A stretch of 64,000 nucleotides of DNA from Prochlorococcus marinus XMU1419 (GTDB lineage: Bacteria; Cyanobacteriota; Cyanobacteriia; PCC-6307; Cyanobiaceae). The stretch covers positions 556,743 to 620,742 of the forward strand of contig NZ_JAAORO010000001.1 in NCBI RefSeq assembly GCF_017695955.1. Reading direction: 5' to 3'. The notes beneath the pieces were generated by a model. That model saw nothing but the letters and a program-made list of their open reading frames with translations, was not told the DNA's origin and searched no databases. Numbering within the stretch: the first letter of the stretch is position 1; each line of letters begins with the position of its first letter. This document shows positions 20,647-29,815 of the stretch, piece by piece. A program made the translations under genes and the position numbers.

Positions 20647-21618
20647 ATGAACACAGTTACAAAACTACTACAACCAGTTGAAAATGATCTTGATGATCTT
20701 ATTCTTGAACTGAAAAATTTAATAGGAGCTGGTCATCCAATTCTTCAAGCCGCAGCTGAACATCTTTTTAGTGCTGGAGGTAAAAGACTTAGGCCAGGAA
20801 TTGTTTTACTAATTTCAAAAGGAATTTCATCTGAATTCAGTCTGACCTGTAAACATAAAAGACTTGCTGAAATCACCGAAATGATTCATACAGCGTCATT
20901 AGTTCACGATGATGTTGTTGACGAGGCTTCCACTAGAAGGGGAGTTGACACTGTTCATAGCAGATTTAATACTAGGGTTGCTGTACTGGCAGGTGATTTT
21001 TTATTCGCTCAAGCCAGTTGGCATTTGGCCAATCTTGATAATGTGGACGTAGTTAAATTACTAAGTAGAGTAATAATGGATTTAGCAGAGGGTGAAATTA
21101 AACAAAATTTAAATAGATTTGATTCGGCTCAATCTTTTTCCAAATACATTAATAAAAGTTATTGTAAAACAGCATCATTAATCGCTAATAGTTGTAAAGC
21201 TGCTGGGGTTCTGAGTGGTCTTAACGATGAAAAATTAACATCTTTGTATGATTTTGGTAAAAATATTGGTTTGGCTTTTCAAGTTGTAGATGACATTCTG
21301 GATTTTACTGGAAATGATAAACAATTAGGAAAACCTGCAGTCAGCGATCTTGCAAGTGGTTATCTTACTGCACCAGTTTTATATGCCTTAGAAGAAAATA
21401 AGAAATTGTCTGTTCTTATTAATAGAGAACTTGCTGAAAAAGATGATTTAGATGATGCCCTAAGTATCATTATGAATTCTAAAGCTATCGAAAGTTCCAG
21501 AAAACTAGCTGAGGACTTTGCAATGCTTTCTAAGGAAGCCCTTGTTTGGCTTCCTGATTCAGAATATAAAAGGGCTTTAATGGCTCTTCCAGAATTTGTT
21601 CTAAGCCGTATTTATTAG
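20647..21618 (+). CDS. sds: Long-chain trans-prenyl diphosphate synthase (solanesyl type)
   Basis: A 323-residue trans-isoprenyl diphosphate synthase. Both Asp-rich motifs are intact: LVHDDVVDEASTRRG (about residue 92) and FQVVDDILDFTGND (about 213), together with GGKRLRPGIVL. In cyanobacteria this member makes the C45 side chain of plastoquinone; the chain length is inferred from family membership. An AGAGG ribosome-binding site lies before the ATG. It follows murI by 27 bp and precedes acs. Confidence 0.9.
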   Translation: MNTVTKLLQPVENDLDDLILELKNLIGAGHPILQAAAEHLFSAGGKRLRPGIVLLISKGISSEFSLTCKHKRLAEITEMIHTASLVHDDVVDEASTRRGVDTVHSRFNTRVAVLAGDFLFAQASWHLANLDNVDVVKLLSRVIMDLAEGEIKQNLNRFDSAQSFSKYINKSYCKTASLIANSCKAAGVLSGLNDEKLTSLYDFGKNIGLAFQVVDDILDFTGNDKQLGKPAVSDLASGYLTAPVLYALEENKKLSVLINRELAEKDDLDDALSIIMNSKAIESSRKLAEDFAMLSKEALVWLPDSEYKRALMALPEFVLSRIY

Positions 21619-21712
21619 ATCTATCAAAAATATATTTTTGAGCTAAATTAATATTAAAATTTTTTAAAACTATAAATTTTTCGACTAAATTTAATAAACA
21701 TAGATTTATTTA

Positions 21713-23695
21713 ATGTCCTTAGATAAAAAAAATTCAATCAATAACATACTTGAAGAAAAGAGAATCTTCCCACCATCAAAAAAATTTGCAGAAAACTCAA
21801 ATATTAGTTCTCAAGAAGAATTACTAAGCTTAAAAAAACAAGCATCAGATAATCCTATTCAATTTTGGGAATCTTTTGCAAAATCTGAATTAAATTGGTT
21901 TGAGCCATTTCAAACTGTATTAGATAGCAATAATGCACCTTTTTTTAAATGGTTTAAAGAAGGAAAACTCAATATTACATATAACTGCTTAGATAGACAT
22001 ATAAAGAGAGGGTTTGGAGGAAAGACAGCACTTATATGGGAAGGTGAACCCGGAGACAGCAAAAAATATACTTATGAAGAACTTCTAAAAGAGGTATGTA
22101 AAGCAGCCAATGCATTAAAAGCAATTGGAGTAAAAAAAGGAGATTTGGTTTGTATTTATATGCCGATGATTCCTGAAGCGATGTTTGCGATGTTAGCTTG
22201 TGCAAGAATTGGCGCTCCTCATTCAGTTGTCTTCGGAGGATTTTCAGCAGAAGCTTTAAAAGATAGATTAATTGATGGAAATGCCAGATTTGTTATTACT
22301 GCGGATGGCGGGTTTAGAAAAGATAAGGTAGTTGAACTTAAGCAAGCAGTTGATGCGGCAATTGAAAGTGGGGCAGATAAAGTTGTTGAAAAAGTAGTAG
22401 TTGTTAAACGAACAAAAAAAAATATTTCGATGGTTGATGATAGAGATTTATGGTGGCACGAGTTATTAAAAGATCAAAAAGATCATTGTAAACCAGAAAT
22501 AATGAATAGCGAAGATAGACTTTTTATACTTTATACTTCAGGCTCAACTGGAAAGCCCAAGGGTGTTGTTCACACCACAGGTGGCTATAATCTTTGGTCC
22601 CATTTAACATTCAAATGGATTTTTGATTTAAAAGATGATGACATTTACTGGTGTACTGCTGATGTTGGTTGGATTACAGGCCATAGTTACATAGTTTATG
22701 GGCCCTTATCTAATGGTGCTACAACCTTAATGTTTGAGGGAGTGCCAAGACCCTCAAATTTGGGAGCTTTTTGGGAAATTGTTCAAAAATATAAGGTTTC
22801 TATTTTTTATACTGCGCCAACTGCAATAAGAGCATTTATGAAGTCTGGTCGTGAAATACCTGATAAATATAATCTGGAGAGTTTAAGACTTTTGGGCACA
22901 GTTGGAGAACCAATTAACCCTGAAGCGTGGATTTGGTACAAAGATGTTATTGGTAAAAATAAATGCCCTATTGTTGATACTTGGTGGCAAACTGAGACTG
23001 GTGGAGTGATGATAAGTCCCTTGCCTGGAGTTGTCGCTACAAAGCCAGGTTCAGCTACTTACCCGTTACCAGGAATTGAAGTTGAAGTCGTTGACAAGAA
23101 TGGAGAAAAGGTAAAGGAAAATGAGGGTGGTTATTTAATTATTAAGAAGCCTTGGCCAGGAATGATGAGAACAATTCATGGTAACTCAGAGAGATATTTA
23201 GAGAGTTATTGGGAATATATTTCTTTTAAAGGAGAAAAGAATGTATACTTCGCTGGAGATGGTGCTCGGATCGATGAAGATGGATATATATGGATTATGG
23301 GAAGAGTTGATGATGTTATTAGTGTTTCAGGTCATAGGTTAGGAACAATGGAAATTGAATCTGCTTTGGTCAGCCATAAATCAGTTGCAGAAGCTGCTGT
23401 TGTAGGAAGAAGAGATGATCTAAAAGGTGAAGTTATAGTTGCTTTTGTATCTTTAGAGAAAGAAGTTAACACTTCTTCAGAATTAGTAGATGACTTAAAG
23501 AAACATGTTGTAAATGAAATTGGAATTATTGCGAAGCCTGAAAAAATTATAATTTCTGACTCGCTTCCCAAAACGCGTAGTGGAAAAATTATGAGGAGGA
23601 TCTTGAGATCTTTGGCTTCCGGAGAAAAAATTAGTGGAGATATAAGTACTCTCGAAGATAGTTCTGTTTTGGAAAAGTTGAAAGAAATATCTTAA
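21713..23695 (+). CDS. acs: Acetyl-CoA synthetase (AMP-forming)
   Basis: Activates acetate to acetyl-CoA through acetyl-AMP. At 660 residues it has the full length of Acs. Motifs seen are the nucleotide-binding loop [19 protein letters not shown] (near residue 274), [31 protein letters not shown] and the C-terminal [14 protein letters not shown], whose lysine is the usual site of regulatory acetylation. Its stop overlaps the convergent DUF1350 gene by 4 bp. Confidence 0.97.
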   Translation: MSLDKKNSINNILEEKRIFPPSKKFAENSNISSQEELLSLKKQASDNPIQFWESFAKSELNWFEPFQTVLDSNNAPFFKWFKEGKLNITYNCLDRHIKRGFGGKTALIWEGEPGDSKKYTYEELLKEVCKAANALKAIGVKKGDLVCIYMPMIPEAMFAMLACARIGAPHSVVFGGFSAEALKDRLIDGNARFVITADGGFRKDKVVELKQAVDAAIESGADKVVEKVVVVKRTKKNISMVDDRDLWWHELLKDQKDHCKPEIMNSEDRLFILYTSGSTGKPKGVVHTTGGYNLWSHLTFKWIFDLKDDDIYWCTADVGWITGHSYIVYGPLSNGATTLMFEGVPRPSNLGAFWEIVQKYKVSIFYTAPTAIRAFMKSGREIPDKYNLESLRLLGTVGEPINPEAWIWYKDVIGKNKCPIVDTWWQTETGGVMISPLPGVVATKPGSATYPLPGIEVEVVDKNGEKVKENEGGYLIIKKPWPGMMRTIHGNSERYLESYWEYISFKGEKNVYFAGDGARIDEDGYIWIMGRVDDVISVSGHRLGTMEIESALVSHKSVAEAAVVGRRDDLKGEVIVAFVSLEKEVNTSSELVDDLKKHVVNEIGIIAKPEKIIISDSLPKTRSGKIMRRILRSLASGEKISGDISTLEDSSVLEKLKEIS

Positions 23696-24414
23696 TCAGA
23701 TTCATCAATTAAACTGGAAATTTTTTTTATAGTCTTTCTTTTAAAATCATCATCAGCCCAGTCCCCCAATAAATTTTCTCTAAATCCTGCACTAGCAATT
23801 GTTGTGTGTGTTCCTTTTAATATTATCCCCTTAGAATTGTCTTCTTTTCGTACTTTAAGGATGGATAGTAATTTATCTGTTTGATCTAATTCGTCTGTGT
23901 TGAATTTTATTAGGAAATTATTTTTTTGATTATAAGTTTTTTCAATTATTCGCAAAGTCCTTTCAGGACTTGGACTGAATTCACTATTAAATTCTAATTT
24001 TTGTGAAATCTGTTTTAATAATGGAATTGATTTATTGGCACTGAAATTATTGAAACTGATTGATATGAATTTTTCGCAATTTCTTCCACCATCTGGAGAG
24101 ATCAAATGAAGTTTACAGCCAAGGCTATGCCCAATTCTTATTGAAGGAATTGAGGCTCCTATTCTTTTAGCTAATGATAATCGGCAATTCTTAAAATCTT
24201 TCCATGCTCTAATAGCAAGCTGTTGGTGATCAAATTGTGGAGTGTACTTAAATGCATGTACGGCATAATTTTTATTTATTAAGCTTTCTATGAATCTTCT
24301 ATAGGTTATATCTGGTTTAGAGGCCAGATAACTTCCACCAATGAATTCCACAATTTTCTTTGGATTTGAAGGCCAAAAACAGTAATTTTGAAATTGATAT
24401 TTTGCAAAAGTCAT
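23692..24414 (-). CDS. DUF1350 family protein (alpha/beta-hydrolase-like)
   Basis: A 240-residue protein resembling DUF1350, shared by cyanobacteria and plastids. It starts with [20 protein letters not shown] and has the nucleophile elbow [11 protein letters not shown] near residue 114, as in serine alpha/beta-hydrolases; a candidate late His is in [11 protein letters not shown]. Enzymatic activity is inferred from these features only. It is convergent with acs (4-bp overlap), and the region upstream of its start (24415-24542) is shared with the divergent exonuclease-like gene. Confidence 0.83.
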   Translation of the reverse strand: MTFAKYQFQNYCFWPSNPKKIVEFIGGSYLASKPDITYRRFIESLINKNYAVHAFKYTPQFDHQQLAIRAWKDFKNCRLSLAKRIGASIPSIRIGHSLGCKLHLISPDGGRNCEKFISISFNNFSANKSIPLLKQISQKLEFNSEFSPSPERTLRIIEKTYNQKNNFLIKFNTDELDQTDKLLSILKVRKEDNSKGIILKGTHTTIASAGFRENLLGDWADDDFKRKTIKKISSLIDESD

Positions 24415-24542
24415 TTTTATAAATTTATTTTTATGTCTAAGTAGATTTCAAAAATTATTCTTTTGATCAAATTTTAATTTATATTAATTTAAAAGATATT
24501 TTTATTAAATGCGTCAAGATAAATAAAAGTGTTTTCAGAGAA

Positions 24543-25322
24543 TTGGAACTATTTAACAAAAAAGAATTAAATCAATTGGATTTCCTTAAAGATCAGATTA
24601 ATAGTGAACCTTCCAAAAAAAGTGTAATTAATCAAAGTGAAAAAATTGAAAAAATTTTAATTCTTGATACTGAAACAACAGGTTTAGATGAAAATAAAAA
24701 TGAAGTGGTAGAGATAGGTGCTATTTTGTTTGATGTAACGCATAAATGTGTCCTTTCACAGGTCTCATTTTTATTCCCAGTTAATAGTAATGAAGCAGAA
24801 CATGTAAATGGTATTTCTTCAGAAGTAACTAATATCTCTCAACCATGGAGAGATGGATTGAATTTCTTTTTAAAACTTGTAGATTATTCGGATTTCATTG
24901 TTGCTCATAATGTAGAGTTTGATAAAAAATGGTTTGGGAAAGGAAGATTACCAAAGATTAATAAAAGATGGATATGCAGTTTAGAGGATATTAATTGGTC
25001 TTTTCAAAAATCACTAAAAATAAGACCTTCGGTAACTGATTTAGCCCTTTCTTTTTCAATACCAGTTTGGAATTTACATAGAGCTTTATCTGACTGTTTT
25101 TATATATCTGAGGTCTTCAAAAAATGTGAGAACTTAGAGGGACTTTTACTTAAAGCCACTGAACCGAGGTTTTTATACAAGGCTTTGGTTAGTTATGAAG
25201 ATAGGTCTTTAGCTAAAAATGCTGGTTTCAGATGGAATAGTCCTGTGCAAGGAGCTTGGTCAAGAAAATTAACTAATGATGAGGCAAAAAATCTTGATTT
25301 TAGAGTAGAGATTTTAAATTAA
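24543..25322 (+). CDS. DnaQ-like 3'-5' exonuclease domain protein
   Basis: A DEDD-family exonuclease. Exo I is ILDTETTGLDENKNEVVEIG (about residues 38-57), Exo II is IVAHNVEFDKKW (about 118), and the third site includes HRALSDCFY (about 179). These are the acidic residues that bind two metal ions. No polymerase alpha domain is attached. The tail from about residue 200 carries ALVSYEDRSLAKNAGFRWN, resembling a small extra domain found after such exonucleases. The start is TTG at 24543. It may act in repair or as a proofreading-like nuclease; the specific role is unknown. Confidence 0.85.
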   Translation: MELFNKKELNQLDFLKDQINSEPSKKSVINQSEKIEKILILDTETTGLDENKNEVVEIGAILFDVTHKCVLSQVSFLFPVNSNEAEHVNGISSEVTNISQPWRDGLNFFLKLVDYSDFIVAHNVEFDKKWFGKGRLPKINKRWICSLEDINWSFQKSLKIRPSVTDLALSFSIPVWNLHRALSDCFYISEVFKKCENLEGLLLKATEPRFLYKALVSYEDRSLAKNAGFRWNSPVQGAWSRKLTNDEAKNLDFRVEILN

Positions 25323-25352
25323 TATTTAATAAATTTTTGACTAAGAAAATAT

Positions 25353-25775
25353 TTAGTGCATCTTGCAGGGCATCCATTTATTACCCATTTTATGTGCCCC
25401 AATACATCCGTATTTTGAGGCAGCTTTTTCAGCCTCTTTTTTAGTGTTGAAGAGATCTGACATCATATTTTCCTTGTTTGAATTTGAAATTTGTTTGGAA
25501 TGATTATGATTATTGTTATGAGAATTAGGTGAATACTCCCATATCCCCATAGTAGTAACACCGGCAGAGATAATTCCCATCCCTACTACTGATAAATTAA
25601 CTATTCCCATTGCTACAGCACCAAAAGAAAATACACCCATTGGGACTACCCCAATACTTATTACTCCCATTGGTACTATTCCTATTGAAACTATACCAAG
25701 AGGTGCTATTCCAAAAGCAATTTTTTTTGGTTTTGTACCGCAATGCTGATTCTCTTTACTTTTTTTATTTCCCAA
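25353..25775 (-). CDS. Glycine-periodic membrane-like protein with DUF3721-type C-terminus
   Basis: A 140-residue protein in two parts. Residues 18-77 are twelve back-to-back five-residue units, eleven of which end in Gly (Gly at 22, 27, 32 and so on to 57, then 67, 72, 77; Ser at 62), with hydrophobic residues between, for example IVPMG, VISIG and VVPMG. The C-terminus (about 110-140), with KYGCIGAHKMGNKWMPCKMH, matches the small Cys/His DUF3721 type found in marine picocyanobacteria. The hydrophobic run suggests a membrane-embedded or beta-solenoid structure. It is convergent with the exonuclease gene. Function unknown. Confidence 0.82.
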   Translation of the reverse strand: MGNKKSKENQHCGTKPKKIAFGIAPLGIVSIGIVPMGVISIGVVPMGVFSFGAVAMGIVNLSVVGMGIISAGVTTMGIWEYSPNSHNNNHNHSKQISNSNKENMMSDLFNTKKEAEKAASKYGCIGAHKMGNKWMPCKMH

Positions 25776-25873
25776 TAGTTTTTCTAAATGTTAAATTTAA
25801 ATTGTCTCACAGAATAAACAATTAAAGATTAATTTCTAGATCAATTAAAAACTTTGAATTATTTTTTAGAACT

Positions 25874-27154
25874 TTGAATAACTTAAAAAATCTAAGAGGA
25901 ACAGTAGACTTATTTCCTGATCAATTAATAAAGTGGCAAAATGTTGAGAAAATTGTATTGGAACAGCTTTCGAGAGCATCCATCAAAGAAATAAGAACAC
26001 CAATATTGGAAATGACCGAATTATTTATAAGAGGAATTGGTGAAGGCACAGATGTTGTCAGCAAGGAAATGTATACATTTCTTGATAGGGGGGAGAGATC
26101 ATGCACTCTCAGGCCTGAAGGAACAGCCTCAGTCGCACGTGCCTTAATACAAAATGGAATATCGTCTAGTACTCTTCAAAAACTTTGGTACATGGGTCCT
26201 ATGTTTCGATACGAAAGACCTCAAGCAGGCAGGCAAAGACAGTTTCATCAATTAGGCGTTGAGTTTATAGGGCATGATTCAGTTAGAAGTGATGTTGAAA
26301 TTATTGCTTTAGCTTGGGATGTCTTAGGTAAATTAGGAATAAAAGAACTTAATCTTGAAATAAATACGTTAGGTGATACTAATGACAGATCAAATTTTCA
26401 AAAATCCTTTTTAAAGTGGCTAGAAATAAATAAAGATTCTCTAGATTTAGATTCTCAGAATAGGATTACTAAAAACCCTTTGAGGATTTTGGACTCAAAG
26501 AATTTACAAACAAAAAAAGCTCTTGAAAATGCACCAAGATTATTTGATTTTTTGTCTAAAAAAAGTCATAACAGATATTCAGACTTAAAAAAACAATTAG
26601 AGGATTTAAAAATACCTTACGTGGAAAATTTTAATTTAGTAAGAGGTTTAGATTATTACACCCATACAGCCTTTGAAATTACTAGTGGTGCTTTAGGCTC
26701 CCAGGCTACAGTTTGCGGGGGAGGAAGATACGATGATTTAATAAAACAAATGGGAGGGCCAAATACCCCGGCAATTGGATTTGCTATTGGTTTAGAAAGA
26801 TTAATCTTACTTGCGGGAAAAGAGCTTGAAGTTCCAAGAAATACTGACATTTATATTATTAATCAAGGCTTAATTGCTGAATCATTAGCCATGGATCTAT
26901 CTAGAAAATTAAGAAATTATGATTTGATAGTTGAGCTGGATTTAAGTGGAGCCTCATTTTCTAAACAATTTAAAAAGGCAAATAAATTAAAATCTAAAAG
27001 TATTATTGTAATTGGTGATGATGAGGCAGCTAAAAGAGAATTTTTAATAAGACTCTTTGATCGATCAGTTAATGGTAATAAAGAAGAGGTTATATCTTTT
27101 GAGAATGATATTAAATTAGAAAAGTGGATTAATAATAACTTGCTTGAAAAGTGA
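25874..27154 (+). CDS. hisS: Histidyl-tRNA synthetase
   Basis: A class II synthetase charging tRNA-His. Motif 2 is YMGPMFRYERPQAGRQRQFH; the histidine-binding signatures are RPEGTASVARAL and LVRGLDYYTHTAFE; motif 3 is GFAIGLERLILL. The C-terminal anticodon-binding domain follows. Length 426 is normal. It begins with TTG at 25874 (TTG AAT AAC). Its stop codon overlaps the next small gene (ATG at 27154, TGATG). Confidence 0.96.
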   Translation: MNNLKNLRGTVDLFPDQLIKWQNVEKIVLEQLSRASIKEIRTPILEMTELFIRGIGEGTDVVSKEMYTFLDRGERSCTLRPEGTASVARALIQNGISSSTLQKLWYMGPMFRYERPQAGRQRQFHQLGVEFIGHDSVRSDVEIIALAWDVLGKLGIKELNLEINTLGDTNDRSNFQKSFLKWLEINKDSLDLDSQNRITKNPLRILDSKNLQTKKALENAPRLFDFLSKKSHNRYSDLKKQLEDLKIPYVENFNLVRGLDYYTHTAFEITSGALGSQATVCGGGRYDDLIKQMGGPNTPAIGFAIGLERLILLAGKELEVPRNTDIYIINQGLIAESLAMDLSRKLRNYDLIVELDLSGASFSKQFKKANKLKSKSIIVIGDDEAAKREFLIRLFDRSVNGNKEEVISFENDIKLEKWINNNLLEK

Positions 27155-27444
27155 TGCTCTTGCTGTTAATTATAATTTTTATTTTTATTATTATTTTTTT
27201 TAATTTAAGAAAATTTTTTAAATTAAATAGAAAACAAAAAGTTTTGAAGGCTAAAAAATTAACAACTTTTAATAAGAAGAATCTTAACAATTGGATGAAT
27301 TTAACAAAAAAAGAGCGATATAACTTATCAAAACAAGATTCTTTTAACTATATGGATAGAAGAAAACTTTTATTAGATGAAATTAGAAAAGAGTATAAAA
27401 AAATATCTAGAGAAAATCTGGAGAAAAACATAAAGAAAAAATAA
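27154..27444 (+). CDS. Small single-span membrane protein, unknown function
   Basis: A protein of 96 residues from ATG 27154 (a GTG one codon earlier is possible). The first 20 residues are almost all Leu, Ile and Phe, giving one transmembrane anchor; the rest is very basic (Lys-rich) and should lie in the cytoplasm. It overlaps the hisS stop by one base and is followed 2 bp later by the next small gene, so the three genes form one transcription unit. I do not recognise the family. Confidence 0.65.
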   Translation: MLLLLIIIFIFIIIFFNLRKFFKLNRKQKVLKAKKLTTFNKKNLNNWMNLTKKERYNLSKQDSFNYMDRRKLLLDEIRKEYKKISRENLEKNIKKK

Positions 27445-27446
27445 TT

Positions 27447-27746
27447 ATGGAAAATTTCTGGACTTCTAATAAAAACATTAATGGATTGAGTCATTTTGTT
27501 TTAATAAATGAGACTAAAGAAAAAGGAAATATTAATTTTTTAATGGTTTCTGTACTTGATTCTGAAATAAATTTAAAAATTACTTACGAAGAATTAGTAA
27601 ATAGTGGAAATTGGCACAAGGGTTGGATCAATCTTCCAAAGCATCAATCGATTACGGAGGAATATGTTATTTATAAATCCAGCAATAAGCTTGGAGAGAT
27701 AAAAGAGATATTCGTTAATGAAGATTCTGCATTTAATATTTCTTAA
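27447..27746 (+). CDS. Small conserved Trp-containing protein (TIGR02450/DUF2389-like)
   Basis: A 99-residue soluble protein. The layout W-T-S near the start (residues 5-7), then HFVLIN, FLMVSVLDSEINLKITYEEL and GNWHKGWINLP recalls the small tryptophan-rich TIGR02450/DUF2389 family of proteobacteria and cyanobacteria. I make this match from memory of the pattern and hold it moderately. It follows the membrane protein gene by 2 bp. The role is unknown. Confidence 0.65.
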   Translation: MENFWTSNKNINGLSHFVLINETKEKGNINFLMVSVLDSEINLKITYEELVNSGNWHKGWINLPKHQSITEEYVIYKSSNKLGEIKEIFVNEDSAFNIS

Positions 27747-27884
27747 TTGCAAAAATATGTTTTAATTCAATTTTCTTTATAAATACTAGATTTTTTCTTA
27801 CTTAATAATTATTTAAAAATTTTACCCCTTCCATAAAAATAAAATTAACGTTATCAAGGATTAATAATATTTGCTTGTAATTCA

Positions 27885-28118
27885 ATGTTAGGAGATATCT
27901 GGATTTCATCTGAGTTGACCGCAGAAAAATTAGGAATAACTGAAATTAAGCTTTCATTTTTACGTGAAAATGGGATACTTAAGCCAGGAATTCATTGGAA
28001 AAGCTCACCGCTCGGTCAGAAAAAACCTTGGAATCCCAAAGCACTCTTTAATATAGAGAGATGTAGAAATATTGTTAATAAATTTTATTTTGAAGAGAAC
28101 TACGATTTAGCAGCCTAA
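27885..28118 (+). CDS. Small helix-turn-helix-like protein, unknown function
   Basis: A 77-residue protein beginning with ATG at 27885 after a 138-bp gap. The stretch ELTAEKLGITEIKLSFLREN (about residues 11-30), followed by a basic Trp-containing segment, has the look of a MerR/excisionase-like winged helix, in which a short helix-turn-helix picks the DNA site. No partner gene is nearby. DNA binding is inference from pattern only. Confidence 0.6.
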   Translation: MLGDIWISSELTAEKLGITEIKLSFLRENGILKPGIHWKSSPLGQKKPWNPKALFNIERCRNIVNKFYFEENYDLAA

Positions 28119-28162
28119 AGTAATATATTTTTTTGATTGATTTGGAAAAATAAATAAGATTC

Positions 28163-28339
28163 CTATTCGATTAGATTCTCATCCTCACACTCAATCAGAG
28201 TGTTTTGCAAAGTTGGATATAAGTTAATCATATTTATATATTGTTTCGATTTTCTGTATGATTTTGCAGCCTTTTTGTAATGAACTTCAGATTTCATTTC
28301 TAGTGAAAATTTTCTAGAAGATTCTTGAGAAGTGGTCAT
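28163..28339 (-). CDS. Short hypothetical protein (58 residues)
   Basis: A complete short reading frame from ATG at 28339 to TAG at 28163. It encodes a basic, then acidic protein starting MTTSQESSRKFSLEMKSEVH and containing YKKAAKSYRKSKQYINMINL, and ends with an acidic tail. The Lys/Tyr/Ser-rich helical centre looks like real protein rather than noise. No family is recognised. It occupies the otherwise empty interval between the HTH-like gene and pcbA and would be transcribed away from pcbA. Confidence 0.5.
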   Translation of the reverse strand: MTTSQESSRKFSLEMKSEVHYKKAAKSYRKSKQYINMINLYPTLQNTLIECEDENLIE

Positions 28340-28667
28340 AATATTAGATGTCTTATCCCATATTTAATAATTGATTGAGAATGAAGCAATAAATTGAATG
28401 GTTTTCTGAAACAAAACATCGTTTAATGTCAGCAAAAAGAAATTTAATAAATATAAATTAAACTTAAAACTCTTTTAATTTGATATGTAATCTATTCTCT
28501 AGCAATAACTTTACTGTCGGAATCTAACTTATTTTATATGTAATCTTTTTGGAAAATTAATTAATTTTTTTTTCTTAGGATTACTAATTTTTACAATTTT
28601 GTTGTGAATTCAACTGTTTGATGAAATTTAAAGTATTCTCAAAACGTTTAAGCTAATCATTTCCTAA
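28340..28667 (+). promoter_or_regulatory. Long upstream and leader region of pcbA
   Basis: About 330 bp without a gene precede pcbA, much longer than the usual gap in this genome. It contains an 11-bp direct repeat, ATATGTAATCT, at 28483-28493 and 28536-28546, either of which could include a TATNNT-type -10 element. The remainder is very AT-rich. A strong regulated promoter and a long 5' untranslated leader for the highly expressed antenna gene are likely. I cannot place the transcription start. Confidence 0.5.
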
Positions 28668-29726
28668 ATGCAAACCTACGGTAATCCAGATACCACTTAC
28701 GGGTGGTGGGCTGGAAATTCAGGTGTAGCTAATCGCTCAGGAAAATTTATCGCTGCTCATGTAGCTCATGCAGGATTAATTGTTTTCTGGGCTGGTGCTT
28801 TCACCCTTTTTGAACTTTCACGATTTGATCCTAGTGTCCCTATGGGTCATCAACCTTTAATTGTTCTTCCACACTTAGCAACTCTAGGGATAGGGTTTGA
28901 CGCTAATGGCGTTGCGATGGGAGATACTAAACCTGTACTTGCAATAGCAATCGTACACTTAGTTTCTTCTATGGTTTTAGCTGCTGGTGGACTTTTACAC
29001 TCTTTACTTCTTCCAGGAAATTTAGAAGATTCAGATATTGCTAGAGCAAGAAAATTCAATATTGAATGGGATAATCCTGACAAATTGACATTTATTCTTG
29101 GACATCATCTCCTCTTCTTAGGATTTGCAGTTATTGCTTTCGTTGAATGGGCCAGAGTCCATGGGATTTATGATCCAGCTATTGGTGCTGTAAGACAAGT
29201 TGAATACGAATTAAACTTAGCAAAAATTTGGAATCATCAAACAGACTTTTTGACTATCGATAGTCTGGAAGAGGTTATGGGTGGTCATGCGTTCTTAGCT
29301 TTCGTCGAGATTACAGGTGGTGCATGGCATATTGCTACTAAGCAGGTAGGAGAATTTACTAAATTCAAAGGGAAAGGTCTCCTTTCAGCCGAAGCTGTTC
29401 TATCTTGGTCATTAGCAGGTATAGGCTGGATGGCTATTATTGCAGCTTTCTGGAGTGCAGCAAATACAACTGTTTATCCTGTTGAATATTTTGGTGAACC
29501 ACTAGAGTTGAAGTTTAGTATTTCTCCATATTGGATTGATACTGTTGATCTTCCTGATGGTGAGTTTACATCAAGGGCATGGTTAGCAAATGTTCATTAC
29601 TACTTTGGTTTCTTCTTTATTCAAGGTCACCTTTGGCATGCTCTAAGAGCATTAGGCTTTGATTTCAAGAGAGTTACTAATGCTATTAGTAACATTGATA
29701 GTGCTACAATTACTTTAAAAGATTAA
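28668..29726 (+). CDS. pcbA: Divinyl-chlorophyll a/b-binding antenna protein Pcb
   Basis: The main light-harvesting protein of Prochlorococcus, an intrinsic thylakoid protein of the CP43/IsiA family that replaces phycobilisomes. The 352 residues contain six hydrophobic segments with chlorophyll-ligand histidines (for example [49 protein letters not shown] and [20 protein letters not shown]). It lacks the large lumenal loop of CP43, as expected for Pcb. A long leader lies upstream and a strong terminator 24 bp downstream, so it is a single-gene unit. Confidence 0.97.
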   Translation: MQTYGNPDTTYGWWAGNSGVANRSGKFIAAHVAHAGLIVFWAGAFTLFELSRFDPSVPMGHQPLIVLPHLATLGIGFDANGVAMGDTKPVLAIAIVHLVSSMVLAAGGLLHSLLLPGNLEDSDIARARKFNIEWDNPDKLTFILGHHLLFLGFAVIAFVEWARVHGIYDPAIGAVRQVEYELNLAKIWNHQTDFLTIDSLEEVMGGHAFLAFVEITGGAWHIATKQVGEFTKFKGKGLLSAEAVLSWSLAGIGWMAIIAAFWSAANTTVYPVEYFGEPLELKFSISPYWIDTVDLPDGEFTSRAWLANVHYYFGFFFIQGHLWHALRALGFDFKRVTNAISNIDSATITLKD

Positions 29727-29750
29727 ATTCTTAAGTTAATCATTTAAATT

Positions 29751-29776
29751 AAAGGCCCTCTAAAGGGCCTTTTTTA
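29751..29776 (+). terminator. Rho-independent terminator of pcbA
   Basis: AAAGGCCCTC TAAA GGGCCTTTTTT forms a GC-rich stem (AAGGCCC with GGGCCTT) and a short loop, followed by a run of T. It lies 24 bp after the pcbA stop and is by far the clearest terminator in the window. Confidence 0.93.
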
Positions 29777-29815
29777 TTTGAAAAATTTTGTTAATTAATC
29801 TAAATTTAGGAGAAT

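Noticed and set aside
28163..28200. Yfr1-like small RNA because of a TCCTCACAC string
   Set aside because: The surrounding stem-loops of Yfr1 are not there, and the string is explained by the short coding frame.
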